Shown piece after piece: positions 55,301 to 58,300 of a DNA stretch of 64,000 bases. This stretch comes from Heterohyrax brucei (Eukaryota; Chordata; Mammalia; Hyracoidea; Procaviidae), in contig CM053142.1 of assembly GCA_028571685.1 (NCBI GenBank), forward strand, positions 124,488,796-124,552,795. Direction: 5' to 3'. The position numbers and the translations under genes were made by a program. The notes below the pieces were generated by a model. That model ran no database searches. It saw only the letters and a program-made list of their open reading frames with translations, and had not been told where the DNA came from. The first letter of the stretch is position 1. Each line of letters opens with the position of its first letter.

Positions 55301-58300
55301 AGCCTCTGTTCTGTTTCAAATCAGCTTCCACATTTTTAGGTCTCAGAGCAGCAGCCCACTCTCTCGGTACCACATTCTATCTTAGTTATCTAGTGCTGCC
55401 ATAACAGAAGTACCACAAGTGGATGGCTTTAACAGAGATTTCGTCTCTCACAGACTAGGAGACTAGAAGTCAGAATTCAGGATGCTAGCTGCAGGAGGAA
55501 GTCTTTTACTCACAGTGGGCTCTGAGGGAAGGTCCAGGTCATCAGTGTCCGCCTGATCAAGGAGCTCCTCAGGATAAGGACCCTGAGTCCGAAGTGTGTG
55601 TGCTCCTGGTCTCCTGGTGTCTCTGTTGGCTTCTCGCTTTTATATCTCAAAAATGACTTATTCAAGACATACCCAAATCATTGAGATTTAGTCTTGCCTT
55701 ATTAACATGACTACCACTAATCATTAACATCACAGAGTAGGTTTTATCACACAAAGGAAAATCATATAACAAAATGGTAGACAGTCACACAACAGTGAGA
55801 ATTAATGGCCTAGCCCAGTTGACACACATTTTGAGGGCACACAATTTAATTCATAACACATGCTTTTTGATGCACTATCACTAAATTGTTTTCTGAAAAA
55901 CTACATTGTAACACAATAAAATACTTCTGTACTCATAAAGGAATGTTGGAAGTAGTACCTTGGCATAGTATTCAAAAATCCTATCTGTAGCATGATAACG
56001 CAAACTCATACCAGGAATGGGGGGGGGGCAGGGTGTGGTGTGGACAGGACGGTGTATAGAGTGGAACTTCTCTGTCTCTGTAAGGAGAGAAAAGGAATCC
56101 ACCTACTCTTTTTTAATATATATGTATTATTGTGCTGTTAGTAAAAGTTTACAGTCTAAATCAATTTGCTATATATAAAACCCAAACATATACCACTATG
56201 CTACTGTAATTCCCCTCCCCCTAACTGCCCCTGTGACAGCACCCTCCTCTTTACACCCTGTGCCTCCCGTATCCATTCAACCAACTTCCGTCCCCCTCCA
56301 CCCTCTCATCTCACCTCTTGAGAGCAGTTGTGCAGACAGCCTCATGCATGTATTTAAGCCAAGAAGCATACTTGTCACCAGCATCGCTCTACATCTTGTA
56401 GTCCCATCCAGTCTTAGAAGAGTTGGCATTGGTACTGATTTCAGCTCTGGGCTAACACAGAGTCTGGGGGCCATGTCCTCAGGGGACCCAACGGTCTGAA
56501 AGACCATCAAGTATAGTCTTTTAATAATATGGTCTTTCTCCCACTACATCAGGGACTTTACATTGTGTTCCCTGTCAGGGCAGTCATTGGTGGTAGCTGG
56601 GCACCATCTAGTTCTTCTGGTCTCATGCTGAATTAGTCTTGGGATCGTATGTCACCTTCTGTCTGCTGGGCTCATAGATTCCTCCTGTCTTTGATGCCCT
56701 TCGTTCTTCTCTGATTCAGGTGAGTCAGGACCAGTTGATGCTACTTAGATGGCAGCTTGCTAGCTTTTAAGACCCCAGATGCCACTCACCAAATTGATAT
56801 GCAGAACATTTCCTTAAACTTAATTATGCCAATTAGCCTAGATGTCCACTGAAACCATGATCCTGAGACTCCTGTGACTTACACTTTGCCCATCAAAATT
56901 TGAGGCTGTATTTAGGAAACCTTTTAGCTTTTGCTGTAGTACAGTTATGCTAACTTCCTGTCTTCTGTGTGCTTTCACACCTTTCACCTAACCCAATTCC
57001 TGTCTGGTATCTAATCTGTGAATACCTCTCTCCCTCCTTACCTGTGTAACCATCAACGATTGTTTTCTTCTGTGCTTAAGCCTTTCTTTAAGTTGTTACA
57101 GTAATGGTCTCATACAGTATTTGCTCTTTTATGTCTGACTGATGTCACTCAGCATAATGTCTTGCACATGATTTCATGTTATAAGATATACCTGAAATCA
57201 CTGTTCTTTATCATTGCATAGTATTCCATTTTGTGAATATATCATAGTTTGTTTATCCATTCATCTGTTGATTCCATCTTTTTGCTGTTGTGGACAGTGC
57301 TTCAATAAACACTGGTGTGCATGTATCTGTGTGACAGCCCTTAATTTCTCTAGGATATAGTCCCAGAAGTGGATCATATGGTGTTTATAGTTCTAGTTTT
57401 TTAAGAAAGCACCAAATCGATTTCCAAAGTGTTTGTACCACTTCATATTCCCACCAGCAGTGTAGAAGAGTTCCAGTCTCTCCACAACCTCTCCAACATT
57501 TATTATTTTGTGTTTTTTGGATTAATGCTAGACTTGTTATGGTGAGACAGTATTTCATTGTAGTTTTGATTTGGATTTCTCTGATGTCTAATGATCCTCA
57601 GCATTTCCTCATGTACCTGTTAGCATCCTGGATATCTTCTTTGGTGAAGTGTGTGTTCATATCCTTCACCCATGTGTTAATTGGGTTATTTGTCCTTTTC
57701 TTGTTGAGATTTTGTAGTACTTTGTCGGTTATGGAGATTAGATGCTGATTGTTTCATAGTAGCCAAAAATTCTTTCGCACGCAGTAGGTAGTCTTTTTTC
57801 TGGTGAAGTCTTTGAATGTGCTTAAGTGTTTGATTTTTAGAAGTTTTAGGTTACATATTTTCTGGTGTTGGTGCTTTGTTAGTAATTTTTGTAGTCTGTT
57901 TTTGCCATGTATTAGGGCGTCTGACATTGTCCCTATTTTTTCCCTATGATCTTTTTGTTTCAGATTTTATCTTTAGGTCTTTGATCCATTTTGAGTTAAT
58001 TTTTGTGCATGGTGTGAGAGATGAGTCTTGTTTCATTGTTTTGAGATGCATATCCAGTTATGCCAACATCATTTCTTTAAGAGACTGTCTTTGCCCCAGG
58101 TCATGGCCTTTGGACCTTTGTCAAATACCAGCTGCTCATGGGTGGATGATGTTATATCTGCATTCACAATTCTGTTCCACTAATCTGTACATCTGTTTTT
58201 ATGAGGACTGCCAGTTAAGTTCATAAACTCTTTCTAGAAAAAGTGCTACATAACTCATTGCTGAATATCACCACAGTCACCTTCCAAGTACCCCATTTGG

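Larger units (their letters stand above)
53649..55858 (-). mobile_element. MaLR-type LTR retrotransposon, structurally complete, non-coding
   Basis: Two direct copies of an LTR (53649-54207 and 55379-55858) bracket a 1.17-kb interior. The 5-bp target repeat CATGC is at 53644-53648 and 55859-55863. Read on the minus strand: LTR begins TGTTAT; primer site TGGTACCGAGAGAGTGGG (55372-55355) close to the 3' end of tRNA-Leu(UAA); polypurine tract aaatggtgggg (54218-54208) next to the 3' LTR. The interior shows no gag, pol or env frame, as usual for MaLR elements. Family from memory: ERVL-MaLR. Confidence 0.82.
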
